64,000 nucleotides of DNA from Falsiroseomonas algicola (GTDB lineage Bacteria > Pseudomonadota > Alphaproteobacteria > Acetobacterales > Acetobacteraceae). The stretch spans positions 1 through 64,000 of the forward strand of contig NZ_JAAIKB010000009.1 of the NCBI RefSeq assembly GCF_011040385.1, in the 5' to 3' direction. Below, one piece after another: positions 51,778-59,862 of this stretch. Both the position numbers and the translations under genes were made by a program. Every line of letters begins with the position of its first letter. The stretch's first letter is position 1. The notes below the pieces were generated by a model. That model worked only from the letters and a program-made list of their open reading frames with translations, was not told where the DNA came from and searched no databases.

Positions 51778-52623
51778 CTACCGCGCCCGCGCCGCGATCA
51801 TGCCGCCGCCCGCGACCATCAGGGTGGCGAGCACCACGCGCAGCGACATGGTGCCTTCCCCCGCCAGGATGAGGAGGAGGGTGGAGGCGACGGGGACGGC
51901 ATAGGCCAGGGTGCCGAGCAGGCGCGGATCGCCGCGCTTCATGCCGACATCCCAGAGGAAGAAGGCCGCGCCCACCGGGCCGAGGCCGAGCAGCAGCAGC
52001 GCGAGCGCCTGCCGCGCATCCGGCAGGACCGTGGTCTCGAACACGAGGTGCGCCACAAGGGCGCAGGCCGCCGTCGCTAGGCAGAACCCCGCCACCGCCT
52101 CCGTCGGCACGCCGGCGAGCGGCTTCGTGCCCGCGGTGACCGAATAGACGGCCCAGGTGACGGCGCAGCCCAGCGCGGCCAGGAAGCCCGGCAGCGCCTC
52201 CGCCGGGAAGCTTGCCCCGGTGCCGACCAGGATGGCGCAGCCGGCGAAGCCGAGGCCGACGCCCGCGAGGCGCGCGGGGCCGAGCCGCAATCCGCGCAGC
52301 GGTGCGGAGAGCAGCACGATCAGCAGCGGCCAGAGATAGTTGATGAGGTTCGCCTCCACCGCCGGGGCGAGGGCGAGGGCGATGAAGTAGAGCGCGTGGT
52401 AGCCGAACAGCCCGCCCACGCCATGCAGCCAGGCAAGCGGCCTCTGCCGCAGCGCGCCAAGCCTCCCCGTGGCCGCCACGACGGCGAGGCCCACGACGCC
52501 GCCGACGGCGAAGCCCATGGCGGTGATCTGCAAGGGCGGGATGCCCGCCGCGAGGCGGGAGAGAAGGGCGAGAAAGGCCCAGAGCGCGAGGGCGCCGCAG
52601 CCGGCGATGGTGGCGGTGGACAT
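51778..52623 (-). CDS. EamA/DMT-family exporter, YddG-like
   Basis: 281 residues, ten hydrophobic helices. NLINYLWPLLIVLLSAPLRG near residue 90 and GPVGAAFFLWDVGMKRGDPRLLGTLAYAVP near 220 are signatures of the YddG subgroup of DMT permeases, which in E. coli export aromatic amino acids. The carrier sits alone, convergent with the small gene at 51559. Substrate not fixed. Confidence 0.88.
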   Translation of the reverse strand: MSTATIAGCGALALWAFLALLSRLAAGIPPLQITAMGFAVGGVVGLAVVAATGRLGALRQRPLAWLHGVGGLFGYHALYFIALALAPAVEANLINYLWPLLIVLLSAPLRGLRLGPARLAGVGLGFAGCAILVGTGASFPAEALPGFLAALGCAVTWAVYSVTAGTKPLAGVPTEAVAGFCLATAACALVAHLVFETTVLPDARQALALLLLGLGPVGAAFFLWDVGMKRGDPRLLGTLAYAVPVASTLLLILAGEGTMSLRVVLATLMVAGGGMIAARAR

Positions 52624-52689
52624 GTGCGCCTTCTACGCCGCCCGCCCCGCCACGCGAACCGGGGGAGGCGCCAGCGCGTTGCCCTCGCC

Positions 52690-52863
52690 ATGAAGGGCAC
52701 CCCCCGCAGCATGATGATGAGTGCCGCCAGCCGCGCCGCGGGCTGGTGGATGGGCCATGCGGCCAACGCGATGAGGCGGGGGCAGAAGGCCTGGATCGCG
52801 GCCGTGGCGCGCGCGGCGGTGCCCGATGCGAAGCCGAAGCGGCCACGGCGGAAGACGAAGTAG
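52690..52863 (+). CDS. Small basic hypothetical protein
   Basis: 57 residues: MKGTPRSMMMSAASRAAGWWMGHAANAMRRGQKAWIA and a basic tail PKRPRRKTK. It occupies the only gap between the divergent exporter and a minus-strand gene and shows an amphipathic helix. Not recognised; the frame is open upstream but without a clear start. Its stop is 6 nt before the end of the convergent AhpD-like gene. Confidence 0.4.
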   Translation: MKGTPRSMMMSAASRAAGWWMGHAANAMRRGQKAWIAAVARAAVPDAKPKRPRRKTK

Positions 52864-52868
52864 CCGCC

Positions 52869-53255
52869 TCAGTCGAATTGTGGATCCACCGGCACGCGCA
52901 GCGCCTCCGCCAGCCGGTTCGTCTCCGCGGCCATGCCGACGATGGCGAGAAGCTCGCCATACTGCGCCTCCGTCATGCCCTTGGCGCGGGCGGCGGCGGT
53001 GTGGCTGGCGGTGCAATAGGCGCAGCCGCTGGTCATGGAGACGGCGAGGTAGAGCATCTCCTTCACCGCCGGATCCAGCGCGCCCGGCGCCATGACGGCG
53101 CGCAGGCTGTCCCAGGTCCTTCGCAGCAGCGGCGGATCGATGGCGAGCGCCTTCCAGAAGTTGTTGACGTCATCGACGCCGCGCGCGGCCTTGATCTCGT
53201 CGAAGACGGCCTGCGCCTCCGGCGCCGCTTCCTCGTAGGACAGCAGCCTAGGCAT
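52869..53255 (-). CDS. AhpD-like carboxymuconolactone decarboxylase-family protein
   Basis: 128 residues. The key block LDPAVKEMLYLAVSMTSGCAYCTASHTAAARAKG contains the Glu-Cys-x-x-Cys-x-x-x-His pattern of AhpD peroxidase-like proteins. PRLLSYEEAAPEAQAVFDEIKAARG is the family N-terminus. Its ATG 53255 lies inside the 3' end of the YCII gene, an 8-nt overlap, so they are coupled. It may reduce peroxides with a thiol partner. Confidence 0.9.
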   Translation of the reverse strand: MPRLLSYEEAAPEAQAVFDEIKAARGVDDVNNFWKALAIDPPLLRRTWDSLRAVMAPGALDPAVKEMLYLAVSMTSGCAYCTASHTAAARAKGMTEAQYGELLAIVGMAAETNRLAEALRVPVDPQFD

Positions 53256-53883
53256 GCGGCAGCGCCTGGTAGGGCAGGACGCGGAAGCTGGTGCCGAACA
53301 GCGTGATGTCCCGCCAGACATCGCCCGCCACATAGGGGTCGGGCGCCATCCAGGCGCGCGCCTCCTCATGCGTCAGGTGACGCGTCACGGCGATGGAGCC
53401 GCGCATCGTCGACCCATCGGCCGAGAGCAGCGCGCCGCCGAACAGCAGCGTGCCGTCTGCCGCCATCGGCCGGACGCGGTCGAAATGCCCCTGGCGATGC
53501 GCCAGGCGCCGCTGCAACGCGCCGTCATCCGTCCCGTCCCAGGCGATGGTCACCGTATGGGTCCGCCCATGCGGCGCGGCCTGCGGCCAGCCCTGGTAGG
53601 GCAGCGGCGCGATGCGGAAGGGGTGCGCTTCGATCCGCTGCCAGACGCCAAGCCGCGCGAAAGGCTCGGCGGCGAGGTAGGCGTCGCGCGCCGCCGCATC
53701 GCCTGCGATCATCATCAACGATCCGAGGCTTCGCCCCGTCTCGTCATGCAGGGGCAGGCCGAGCTGCAGGCGGCCGGCCGCGGCTTCCGCGGCGCTGAAG
53801 GCGACGTGCTCGTCGCGCGCCGCCGCGCGGCGCGACGGCGCTTCAGGGTCCGTGCCGTCGAAGGCGATGATGGCGGTGGTCAT
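53248..53883 (-). CDS. Tandem YCII-domain protein
   Basis: 211 residues with two copies of the YciI/YCII fold. Copy one (residues 1-95) includes RDEHVAFSAAEAAAGRLQLGLPL and AAEPFARLGVWQRIEAHPFRIA; copy two (about 110-211) includes RLAHRQGHFDRVRPMAADGTLLFGGAL and APDPYVAGDVWRDITLFGTSFRVLPY. Usual members are one domain of about 100 residues. The N-terminal start at 53883 is the Met before the first strand. It stands between phaB (51 nt upstream) and the AhpD-like gene. Function unknown. Confidence 0.8.
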   Translation of the reverse strand: MTTAIIAFDGTDPEAPSRRAAARDEHVAFSAAEAAAGRLQLGLPLHDETGRSLGSLMMIAGDAAARDAYLAAEPFARLGVWQRIEAHPFRIAPLPYQGWPQAAPHGRTHTVTIAWDGTDDGALQRRLAHRQGHFDRVRPMAADGTLLFGGALLSADGSTMRGSIAVTRHLTHEEARAWMAPDPYVAGDVWRDITLFGTSFRVLPYQALPHA

Positions 53884-53934
53884 GGCGGTCTCCTGGGCGG
53901 GGGCGGCCATGGCGGCGGCCACCCCCGGCCGGTC

Positions 53935-54657
53935 TCAGTACATGTGCTGGCCGCCATTGATGGACAGCGTGGAGCCGGTGATGAAGTCGGCCTCATCCGC
54001 CGTCAGGAAGGCGACGCCGCGCGCGATGTCCTGCGCGGTGCCGAGGCGCCCGCGCGGGATGCGGGCGATGATCTTCTCCAGCACGTCGGCCGGCACGGCG
54101 CGCACCATCTCCGTGTCCACATAGCCCGGCGCCACGGCGTTCACCGTGACCTGGTTGCGCGCGCCTTCCTGGGCCAGCGCCTTGGTGAAGCCGTGGATGC
54201 CCGACTTGGCGGCGGCGTAGTTCACCTGGCCGAGCTGCCCGGCCTGGCCGTTGACGGAGCCGATATTGACGATGCGGCCGAACTTCCGGCTCGTCATCCC
54301 ATCCCACACCGCCTTGCACATGTTGTAGCAGCTGCCGAGGTTGGTATCGATGACGTCGTCCCACATCTGGCGCGTCAGCTTGCGCATCATGGCGTCGCGC
54401 GTGATGCCGGCGTTGTTCACCAGCACCTCGACGGGCCCGACCTCGGCCTCGATCTTCTGCACGGCGGCGACGCAGGCATCGAAGTCACCCACGTCGAACT
54501 TGTAGCAGGGGATGCCGGTGCGCTCCGTGAACGCCTGCGCCGCGGCGTCGTTGCCGGCGTAGGAGGCAACGACCTTGCGGCCCGCCGCCTGCAGCGCCTC
54601 GCTGATCGCGGCGCCGATGCCACGCTGACCACCCGTCACCAATGCAACCCGTGCCAT
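53935..54657 (-). CDS. phaB: Acetoacetyl-CoA reductase PhaB
   Basis: 240 residues, SDR fold. VALVTGGQRGIGAAISEAL is the cofactor loop, LVNNAGITRDAMMRKL, the catalytic Ser in NIGSVNGQAGQLGQVNYAAAKSG with Tyr and Lys, and NAVAPGYVDTEMVRAVP close the match to PhaB. It reduces acetoacetyl-CoA to (R)-3-hydroxybutyryl-CoA with NADPH. The start is the ATG 54657. It is separate from phaA by 8.7 kb and is divergent from the small RNA candidate described below. Confidence 0.95.
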   Translation of the reverse strand: MARVALVTGGQRGIGAAISEALQAAGRKVVASYAGNDAAAQAFTERTGIPCYKFDVGDFDACVAAVQKIEAEVGPVEVLVNNAGITRDAMMRKLTRQMWDDVIDTNLGSCYNMCKAVWDGMTSRKFGRIVNIGSVNGQAGQLGQVNYAAAKSGIHGFTKALAQEGARNQVTVNAVAPGYVDTEMVRAVPADVLEKIIARIPRGRLGTAQDIARGVAFLTADEADFITGSTLSINGGQHMY

Positions 54658-54808
54658 GCCGGCTCTCCCACCCTGTTGTCGCGACGCGCCTTGCGCGCCC
54701 CTCGCTTCCCTGCATGCCGCCGGGCCGGTTGGCCTGGCAACACCAACCCATCCTCGCGCGCCCGGGGCAGGAGAGCAAACACGCATCAAGGGCGAAGAAC
54801 ACGGCGTT

Positions 54809-54850
54809 TTGATTCACATCAAGGCAAGGGCGCATGGCGTGCCCTACTCT
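54809..54850 (+). promoter_or_regulatory. FNR-type promoter of the small RNA
   Basis: TTGATTCACATCAA at 54809-54822 is a perfect match to the FNR/Anr/FixK box TTGAT-N4-ATCAA. TACTCT at 54845-54850 is a fair -10. A start seven bases further, at 54857, puts the box centre at -41.5, the position of class II FNR activation. No annotated gene lies on the plus strand until 55131. The box is about 158 nt from the phaB ATG and could also act toward phaB. Confidence 0.7.
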
Positions 54851-54856
54851 CCGCCA

Positions 54857-54948
54857 TGTCCCGAGGCGCCCCTTTGCGCCGCACGGACGTTCCTGGACGT
54901 TTCCTCCCTGAACTCAGCCCCGGCGGACAACCGCCGGGGATTTTTTTG
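54857..54948 (+). ncRNA. Candidate FNR-activated small RNA, alpha-r8/MmgR-like
   Basis: About 92 nt between an FNR-type promoter and a strong terminator, with no coding sequence. It has a 5-bp hairpin GGCGC/GCGCC (54865-54880), a single-stranded stretch with two GGACGTT repeats and TTTCCTCCCT (54901-54910), and the terminator hairpin. The core TTTCCTCCCT recalls the conserved segment of the alphaproteobacterial alpha-r8 (suhB RNA/MmgR) family, known in Sinorhizobium for limiting PHB accumulation. CCTCC can pair with Shine-Dalgarno sequences. Family assignment is from memory and the 5' end is inferred. Confidence 0.65.
54919..54948 (+). terminator. Strong intrinsic terminator of the small RNA
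   Basis: CCCCGGCGG (54919-54927) pairs with CCGCCGGGG (54932-54940), a perfect 9-bp stem with loop ACAA, followed by A and TTTTTTT (54942-54948). It is the best rho-independent terminator in the window and no protein gene ends in front of it on this strand. Confidence 0.93.
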
Positions 54949-55130
54949 CCATCCTAACCGGTTGCCACGCCATCGGCAGGATCGTCTGCGGGGTTCGGCT
55001 GTGCTGATGCCGGACGACGCAACCGATGGTGGAAAACCGACGCATGCGATTTTGTCTTCACGGATACGTGATCGGTATGCAATACGCTTAGCACCGGCCG
55101 CGCTTGGGCCCTACCCCCAGGACCAACATC

Positions 55131-55316
55131 ATGCAGACCCAGCTGCCCGCCTCCTCGGATGGCGAGAAGACCGACCAGGCCGCCATCATGCTGATGCTGG
55201 CCTATGTCGAGGCCGAATGCCGCCGCCTTGGCGCGGAGGCCGCGGCGCGGCACGCCGCCATGGCGGCCTCCCTGCTGCCCGCGCAGGGCGCGCCGGCGGG
55301 CGTCAGCCTGCACTGA
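55131..55316 (+). CDS. Small hypothetical protein
   Basis: 61 residues starting MQTQLPASSDGEKTDQAAIMLMLAYVEAECRRLGAEAAARHAAMAASLL; one amphipathic Ala-rich helix. A weak promoter (TTGTCT and TATGCA near 55055-55080) and CCCCAGGA before the ATG are possible signals. It converges with metW. Not recognised. Confidence 0.5.
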   Translation: MQTQLPASSDGEKTDQAAIMLMLAYVEAECRRLGAEAAARHAAMAASLLPAQGAPAGVSLH

Positions 55317-55334
55317 TCCTCCGTGCGGCGGGTG

Positions 55335-55985
55335 TCACCCCCGCCGCAGCAGGAACAGCGCCTGTTCGCCGAACAGGTTGGCGAGCCAGGGGGACCGCTT
55401 CCAGGGCGTGCTGAGGCCCTTGTCGTCCACCGCCAGCCACTTCTCCACCACATAGCCTTCCATCGCGCAGAGCGCGAAGAAGTCGCGGATCGTGCAGGGG
55501 TGGATGTTCGGCGTCTCGTACCAGGGCCGGCTCCACACCTCCGTATCCGGCATGCGGCCGCCCAGCAGCAGCTTCACCCGCATCTGCCAGTGGCCGAAAT
55601 TGGGGAAGGAGACGATGGCGCGGGCGCCGATGCGCAGCATCTGGCGCAGCACCTCCCGCGGCCGCTCCACCGCCTGCAGCGTGCGCGACAGCACCACATA
55701 GTCGAAGGCGCCATCGGGATAGAAGGCGAGGTCGGCATCGGCATCGCCATGGATCACGGGCAGCCCCGCGGCGACCGCTTCGGTCGCCTCCGCCATGTCG
55801 ATCTCGATGCCCCGCGCATCGGCGCCCTTCAGGCGCGTCAGGTGTTCGATCAGCGCGCCGTCGCCGCAGCCGATGTCGAGCACGCGCGCGCCGGGCTGGA
55901 TCATCTCCGCGATCAGGCGGAGATCGAGGCGCATGTTCTTGGCGACGAAGCGCACCTCGGCGGCGTCGGGCACGGGCATTCCCAT
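55335..55985 (-). CDS. metW: Methionine biosynthesis protein MetW
   Basis: 216 residues, methyltransferase-like. RLDLRLIAEMIQPGARVLDIGCGDGALIEHL is the family opening; GIEIDMAEATEAVAAGLPVIHGDADADLAFYPDGAFDYVVLSRTLQAVERPREVLRQMLRIG and FPNFGHWQMRVKLLLGGRMP are characteristic of MetW. In other bacteria metW follows metX directly and aids homoserine acetylation or succinylation. Here the partner gene metX is about 7 kb upstream on the same strand with other genes between. The small gene at 55131 converges on its end. Confidence 0.94.
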   Translation of the reverse strand: MGMPVPDAAEVRFVAKNMRLDLRLIAEMIQPGARVLDIGCGDGALIEHLTRLKGADARGIEIDMAEATEAVAAGLPVIHGDADADLAFYPDGAFDYVVLSRTLQAVERPREVLRQMLRIGARAIVSFPNFGHWQMRVKLLLGGRMPDTEVWSRPWYETPNIHPCTIRDFFALCAMEGYVVEKWLAVDDKGLSTPWKRSPWLANLFGEQALFLLRRG

Positions 55986-56043
55986 CCGTTGCAGGCGTCC
56001 CGGGCGATCTAGCTTTCCGCCGGGGTGGCGTCCAGCAGCGGGA

Positions 56044-56997
56044 TCAGGACGTCGCTTCCTGCCAGGACAGGCGGCGGGCCATGAAGTTCCGGTACACCTG
56101 CTCCCCGGCCACGATCGGCGCGAACTCCTCGGCGGCCGGCGCCTCCCCCACCAGCGTCATCGGGTCGATGCGGGTGTGGTAGGAGGGGTGGACGAAGAGC
56201 GGGATGGAATAGCGTTCCCGCCCCGACCGGTTGACCACCATGTGCATCGCCGCCTGGTACCGCCCATTGGTCCAGCGGCGCAGCAGCTTGCCGGCGTTCA
56301 CCACCATCGCTTCCCGGTTCGGCACCACCGGCAGCCAGTCGCCGGAGGGGCCCTGCACCGCGAGGCCGCCATTCATGTCCTGCACCAGCAGGGTGATCAG
56401 ACCCTCATCCGCATGGGCGCGCACCCCGATATCGGTGCGGTCCGCGATGGCTTCCGCCGGCGGGTAGTGGATGACGCGCATGTTGGAGTAGCTCTGCCGC
56501 GCGGCCTCGGCGAAGAAATCCTCGGCGACGCCAAGGTGCAGCGCGACGGCGGAGAGGATCTGCTGCCCACAGTCGTACATGGCGCGGTAGCAGGCCTCCA
56601 CCCGTTCCCGGAAGCCGGGCATGTCGGGCCAGGGCGTCTCCGCATGGAAGGGCAGGGCGCGGAGGTCGGGATCCTCCGGCCGCGTCAGGTGCCCGATGCT
56701 GAAGGCCTCATGCCCACCGGGCTTCTGGCCGGGCAGGGCGGTGTCGAACATCGGTATGTAGCCGCGGTTGTTGCGGCGGTCCTGCACCTGGCGCTTCCAG
56801 TCCTCCGGCCGGTCGAAGAAGGCCTCGGCCGCCGCGAAGGCGCCCTGCAGCGCCTCCTGCGGCACGCCATGGCCGACCAGCTGGATGAAGCCGTAGCGTT
56901 CGAAGGCGCCGCCGATGGCCTTGGCCGCATGGGCGCGGTCGGCGGCCGTGCCGTGCAGGAAGGGCTCGAAATCGAGGGTCGGGATCGCGTCGTTCAT
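56044..56997 (-). CDS. Isopenicillin N synthase-like 2-oxoglutarate/Fe(II) oxygenase
   Basis: 317 residues. N-terminal FLHGTAADRAHAAKAIGGAFERYGFIQLVGHGVP is the DIOX_N-like region; the iron site is His and Asp in VRAHADEGLITLLVQD and His in RYQAAMHMVVNRSG, with the Arg-x-Ser of RERYSIP for the co-substrate. These enzymes hydroxylate or desaturate small acids. The start is ATG 56997, 11 nt after the NMT1-like gene stop, so the two are likely co-translated. Substrate unknown; the block with TRAP and AroQ suggests an organic-acid pathway. Confidence 0.88.
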   Translation of the reverse strand: MNDAIPTLDFEPFLHGTAADRAHAAKAIGGAFERYGFIQLVGHGVPQEALQGAFAAAEAFFDRPEDWKRQVQDRRNNRGYIPMFDTALPGQKPGGHEAFSIGHLTRPEDPDLRALPFHAETPWPDMPGFRERVEACYRAMYDCGQQILSAVALHLGVAEDFFAEAARQSYSNMRVIHYPPAEAIADRTDIGVRAHADEGLITLLVQDMNGGLAVQGPSGDWLPVVPNREAMVVNAGKLLRRWTNGRYQAAMHMVVNRSGRERYSIPLFVHPSYHTRIDPMTLVGEAPAAEEFAPIVAGEQVYRNFMARRLSWQEATS

Positions 56998-57008
56998 GGG
57001 ATCGCGCC

Positions 57009-58037
57009 TCAGCTCGTCACCACCAGGCGCCGATCGGCGGCGGGCGGCAGGAAGGCGTCGGTATAGACATCCTCCGGCTTCAGCTTCGGCGCCATGCCAT
57101 AGGCTTCCTCCACTGCCGCCAGCCCCAGCTGGAAGCGGGCCGGCACCACGGAGGACAGGCCGTTGGCGATGACGTGGTCGGAGACGATCTGCTCCCGCAG
57201 CGAGACCTGCTGGCGCTCCGCCTCGATCGCGACATCGGTCAGCGGCTCCGCCGCCTTCAGGGCCGCGATGCAGCCCGCGGGGTCGCGATGGGCTTCCCGC
57301 AGGGACCGGATACCGCCGGCGACGACGGCGCGGACCAGTTCCGGGTTGCGCCTTGCATAGTCGCGCGTGGTCAGCCAGCAGGTGCCATAGAGCGGCAGGC
57401 CAAAATCCCGGTACCAGAGGATGCGCTGCTGCGGCCAATCCATCCCCAGCGCCTTCAGCGACATGCCCGTGCTGGTCGCGGCGCCGGTGATGCCATCTGC
57501 GCGGCGCTGCACCAGCATGGGCTCCCGCAGTTCCGGCCGCACCGTCAGCCAGTTGACCTTGCTGGCGTCGAAGCCGGCGGCGCGGGCGAAGGCCGGGAAG
57601 ATCTGCCGGCCCGCATCGCTGTCCGGCGCCGCCAGGGTCCGGCCCTCGAAATCTTTCGGCGCGCGGATCGGCCCATCCTCCCGCACCGTGGCGCAGAGCA
57701 GGCTGCGGTCGCCGAAGACGCCGACCACGACCAGGCCGGCATTCGGGTTCTCCGCGATGAACTTGATGACCGGGTTGATGTCGGCCTGGGCGATTTCATA
57801 GGCGCCGCCCGCCACATCGATGGGCACGCGGCCCGACCCGAAGCCGCGGTCGATCTGGATGTCGATCCCGGCATCGCGGAAGAAGCCCTTCTCCCGCCCA
57901 TAGAGCATGAAGGCGTTGGGCCCCTGGAAGGCCCAGTCCACCTGGTATTTGACGCGGGGCAGCCCCTGGGCGCGGAGCGCGGGGGCGGCGAGCAGGCTGG
58001 CGGCGGCAAGACCGAGGGTGCGGCGGGCGATCGGCAT
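57009..58037 (-). CDS. NMT1/THI5-like periplasmic ABC substrate-binding protein
   Basis: 342 residues with a Tat-like signal (IARRTLGLAAASLLAAPALRAQ). KYQVDWAFQGPNAFMLYGREKGFFRDAGIDIQIDRGFGSGRVPIDVAGGAYEIAQADINPVIKFI is the typical NMT1 half, WYRDFGLPLYGTCWLTTRDYARRNPELV the second lobe. These bind pyrimidine-type or sulfonate ligands in the periplasm. No permease or ATPase genes are next to it. It is the upstream partner of the 2-oxoglutarate oxygenase gene, 11 nt away. Confidence 0.85.
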   Translation of the reverse strand: MPIARRTLGLAAASLLAAPALRAQGLPRVKYQVDWAFQGPNAFMLYGREKGFFRDAGIDIQIDRGFGSGRVPIDVAGGAYEIAQADINPVIKFIAENPNAGLVVVGVFGDRSLLCATVREDGPIRAPKDFEGRTLAAPDSDAGRQIFPAFARAAGFDASKVNWLTVRPELREPMLVQRRADGITGAATSTGMSLKALGMDWPQQRILWYRDFGLPLYGTCWLTTRDYARRNPELVRAVVAGGIRSLREAHRDPAGCIAALKAAEPLTDVAIEAERQQVSLREQIVSDHVIANGLSSVVPARFQLGLAAVEEAYGMAPKLKPEDVYTDAFLPPAADRRLVVTS

Positions 58038-58112
58038 GGGCGGAGCCTCCGGGCTGGGTGCCCAGGGCCACGCAAGAAGCTTGCCAGGACCGCGGCGGCC
58101 GCCGGCCGGTGG

Positions 58113-58556
58113 TCAGGCCGGCCGATCCAGCATGTCCCGCAGCGCGCGGACGGCAACCGCATAGCCGGGCGCGCCGAGCCCCGCGATCACCGCCGTGGCC
58201 AGGGTGGAGACGAGCGAATGCTGGTGCAGCGCATCGCGGCGATGGATGTTGGAGATGTGCAGCTCCACGATCGGGCGCGGGAACATGCGCAGCGCATCGA
58301 CCAGGGGAATGGAGCGGAAGCTGAGCCCGGCCGGGTTGATCACGAGACCCGCGGCGTCCGTGTCGATCGCCTCATGGATCCATTCGATCAGCTGGCCTTC
58401 CCAATTGGTCTGGCGGAACACCAGGGCATCGTTGCCGGCTTCCGCACGGCACAGCGCCTCGATCTCCGCCAGCGTCGTACGACCGTAGATCTCGGGCTCC
58501 CGCTTGCCGAGGCGATCGAGGTTGGGGCCGTTCAAGACATGGATGGTGCGGGGCAT
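58113..58556 (-). CDS. aroQ: Divergent type II 3-dehydroquinate dehydratase (AroQ-like)
   Basis: 147 residues. LNGPNLDRLGKREPEIYG has the catalytic Arg19 and Tyr24, and ELHISNIHRRDALHQHSLVS the C-terminal loop, so the fold is type II dehydroquinase. But the loop usually reading NPxxxTHTS is INPAGLSFRS here: the active-site His (Mycobacterium His81) is Phe80 and the following Thr is Arg81. It could be a catabolic paralogue or act on another substrate. It is 4 nt before the TRAP permease end, so is in the same operon. The true shikimate enzyme is probably elsewhere. Confidence 0.8.
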   Translation of the reverse strand: MPRTIHVLNGPNLDRLGKREPEIYGRTTLAEIEALCRAEAGNDALVFRQTNWEGQLIEWIHEAIDTDAAGLVINPAGLSFRSIPLVDALRMFPRPIVELHISNIHRRDALHQHSLVSTLATAVIAGLGAPGYAVAVRALRDMLDRPA

Positions 58557-58560
58557 TCTC

Positions 58561-59862
58561 TCACCCTTGATAGCCGAGCTGGCGCGGCAGCCAGAGCACG
58601 AGTTCGGGGACGTAGGTGATGACCAGCAGGGCGGCGACCATGGCCAGCAGGAAGGGCATGGTGTCCCGCACCACCGCCATCAGCGGCTGGTTCGACAGCT
58701 TGGCCACGATGAACAGCAGCAGCCCGTAGGGCGGCGTCACCAGGCCCAGCATGATGTTGACGACGACCATGACGCCGAAATGCACCATGTCCACGCCCAG
58801 CGCCTGGGCGGCGGGCACCAGCACGGGCACCACGATCAGCAGGATGGTGCTGCCTTCCATCAGGCAGCCCAGCACCAGCAGGATGATGTTCACCAGCAGC
58901 AGGAACTGCCATTGCGACAGATCCCATCCCGCCAGGATGGCGCGCACCGTATTCGGCACGTTCTCGCTGGTGATGACGTAGTTCAGCGCCAGCGCGCCCG
59001 CGATCAGCATGCCGATCGCGGCGGTCGATCGCGCGCTGGCCACGATGGCGTTCCAGGTCTGGCGCAGCGTCAGGCTGCGGTAGAAGACGGCGGCGATCAG
59101 CCAGGCATAGGCGGCGGCGACGGCCGCGGCCTCCGTCGGCGTCATCACGCCGCCATAGATGCCGCCCAGCAGGATGACCGGCATCAGCAGCGCGGGCAGG
59201 GCTTCCGCCGTCAGCCGCGGCACTTCGCGCAGAGGCACCTTCTCCGCGATCGGCCAGTTGTTGCGATGGGCCATCCAGCTGTTGATGCCCATCTGCGCCA
59301 GCGCCATCAGCAGGCCCGGGATCACGCCGCCCAGGAACAGGTAGCCGATGGAGGCATCGGCCACGAGCGCATAGAGCACCATCGGGATGGAAGGCGGGAT
59401 GATCGGCCCGATCACGGCGGTGACGGCGGTGATGGCGGCGGCGTAGCTCGGCGGATAGACGCCGCCCTTCGTCATCATGTCGATCTGCACCTTGCCGCTG
59501 CCCGCGGCATCGGCGACGGCGGAGCCCGACATGCCGGCGAAGATCACGCTCTGCACGATGTTGACGTGGCCGAGGCCGCCGCGGAAGCGCCCCACCAGCA
59601 GGTCGCAGAAGCGCAGCAGCCGGTCCGTCAGGCTGCCCGCATTCATCAGCCCGGCCGAGAAGATGAAGAGCGGCACGGCCAGCAGCACGTAGCTGCCGTT
59701 GAGGCCGTTCAGCACCTGCTCCGCCGCGATCGACATGTCCTGCCCGGAGGCGCCGAGATAGACGATGGCGGCGGAGATCATCGCGACGCCGATCGGCAGG
59801 CCGAGGCAGGAAAGGCCGAGCAGCGTGATGAGCATGAGCATGAGGGGGGAGAGCATCGTCAC
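58561..59862 (-). CDS. dctM: TRAP transporter large permease DctM
   Basis: 433 residues in about twelve hydrophobic segments. LFIFSAGLMNAGSLTDRLLRFCDLLVGRFRGGLGHVNIVQSVIFAGMSGSAVADAAGSG and IGPIIPPSIPMVLYALVADASIGYLFLGGVIPG are hallmark blocks of DctM. It is the membrane channel of a sodium-driven uptake system. Its start overlaps the DctQ stop by 4 nt (ATGA). The AroQ-like gene follows 4 nt later. The transported acid is not known. Confidence 0.95.
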   Translation of the reverse strand: MTMLSPLMLMLITLLGLSCLGLPIGVAMISAAIVYLGASGQDMSIAAEQVLNGLNGSYVLLAVPLFIFSAGLMNAGSLTDRLLRFCDLLVGRFRGGLGHVNIVQSVIFAGMSGSAVADAAGSGKVQIDMMTKGGVYPPSYAAAITAVTAVIGPIIPPSIPMVLYALVADASIGYLFLGGVIPGLLMALAQMGINSWMAHRNNWPIAEKVPLREVPRLTAEALPALLMPVILLGGIYGGVMTPTEAAAVAAAYAWLIAAVFYRSLTLRQTWNAIVASARSTAAIGMLIAGALALNYVITSENVPNTVRAILAGWDLSQWQFLLLVNIILLVLGCLMEGSTILLIVVPVLVPAAQALGVDMVHFGVMVVVNIMLGLVTPPYGLLLFIVAKLSNQPLMAVVRDTMPFLLAMVAALLVITYVPELVLWLPRQLGYQG

